Shown one piece after another: positions 63,611 to 64,000 of a DNA stretch of 64,000 bases. Within the stretch, counting starts at the first letter, position 1, and every line of letters begins with the position of its first letter. Position numbers and translations under genes: made by a program. The stretch is taken from positions 1 to 64,000 of the forward strand of contig JANMDN010000086.1 of assembly GCA_031376285.1 (NCBI GenBank), given 5' to 3'. The stretch is from JANMDN01 sp031376285. GTDB taxonomy: Bacteria; Actinomycetota; Thermoleophilia; Miltoncostaeales; Miltoncostaeaceae. The notes under the pieces were generated by a model, which worked only from the letters and a program-made list of their open reading frames with translations, made no database searches and was not told where the DNA came from.

Positions 63611-64000
63611 TGCGGGTACTGTTTCTGCAGCGCCAGCCATGCATCCGCGCGCTCAAGTACGCCGTCGGGCTGCGCTCCGCGTTGCCGGACTTGACCCTCG
63701 GCTTCGCCTACCAGGGCCGCACGCTCACCGAGTGGTATGGCACGGGTGACGAGCTCTTCGACGAGTGGTGGCAGATCGGCCATCCTGTCGCCGCCGCAGA
63801 GCTTCGCGAGGTCGTCGCCGAGTTCCGCCCGGACGTGATCCACAGCCACAACCTGCCGGACGGACTGACGGTTGCCGCGCTCGCCCTGGGCCCGGGCCGG
63901 CCCCCCGTCGTGCACGACGCCCACGACATGCAGAGTCTCCGGCGAACGCCGTACGAGGACGGTTTCGCCGACGAGAGTGACCCGCTTGTCGAAGAGCGGG
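63610..64000 (+). CDS. glycosyltransferase (GT4-like), 5' part; continues past window
   Basis: About 130 codons visible, open at the window end. MRVLFLQRQPCIRALKYAVG, then EFRPDVIHSHNLPDGLTVAA and PPVVHDAHDMQSLRR form the GT-B N-terminal domain of GT4 enzymes. The ATG overlaps the acetyltransferase TGA by 1 bp. Confidence 0.75.
   Translation, partial: MRVLFLQRQPCIRALKYAVGLRSALPDLTLGFAYQGRTLTEWYGTGDELFDEWWQIGHPVAAAELREVVAEFRPDVIHSHNLPDGLTVAALALGPGRPPVVHDAHDMQSLRRTPYEDGFADESDPLVEER

Overview
This window is a high-GC chromosome segment from an actinobacterium. Support comes from furA-katG with an actinobacterial-type FurA operator, FhaA/FhaB-RodA-PbpA-PknB, a DUF3662/FHA protein, an LppX-like lipoprotein, and frequent GTG/TTG and apparently leaderless starts. 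The high GC, the secreted delta-60 propeller protein with Ig-like tail repeats and the gene orders suggest class Thermoleophilia (Solirubrobacterales/Gaiellales-like). That placement is inference from memory of family content; no search was run.

Layout. 1-3778 (minus): nurA-herA-sbcD DNA end-processing cluster, with sbcD cut by the window edge. 3886-8980 (plus): secreted propeller protein, a MerR-type regulator with a cobalamin photoreceptor signature, and a lipoprotein. 8991-10837: a membrane serine protease (minus) and inorganic pyrophosphatase (plus). 10917-13182 (plus): a lipase-like/STAND NTPase/TPR locus that reads as one broken gene. 13197-26501 (minus): the de novo purine set purD-B-C-S-(lipoprotein)-Q-L-F-M, then a DUF4143 ATPase on the opposite strand, then purN-H. 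27366-31527 (minus): rpsF-ssb-rplI-dnaB-purA. 31733-35450: small secreted or membrane proteins, two paralogous HTH regulators, a selenocysteine tRNA, and tRNA-Arg. 35486-38027: HNH nuclease, a DUF4446 protein, a membrane protein, tRNA-Leu. 38082-50060 (plus): a ten-gene signalling and cell-wall operon. 50205-52268: HPr-enzyme I fusion. 52478-56143 (minus): receptor-like kinase plus two tyrosine recombinases. 56188-59651: response regulator and furA-katG. 59783-60083: tRNA-Tyr, -Thr, -Met. 60292-64000: UbiB-like kinase, PLP enzyme, and the start of a probable sugar or surface-polymer cluster.

How the genes work together. Nine consecutive purine genes and, separately, ten consecutive kinase/FHA/phosphatase/RodA/PBP/PknB/Ddl genes each overlap their neighbour by exactly 4 bp, so both blocks look translationally coupled. 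The purine block would make IMP, and purA further along commits IMP to AMP. The plus-strand block combines peptidoglycan synthesis (RodA, PBP, Ddl) with its Ser/Thr phosphorylation control (two kinases, two FHA readers, two PP2C phosphatases).

Most notable points: a tRNA-Sec next to a candidate operator dyad and two HTH paralogues; an archaeal-style nurA-herA-sbcD block; a decayed lipase-STAND-TPR gene carrying three separate lesions; a lipoprotein gene embedded in the purine operon and a DUF4143 gene interrupting it; a 23-bp element repeated three times at or just after gene 3' ends; and a receptor kinase coupled to two tandem tyrosine recombinases.
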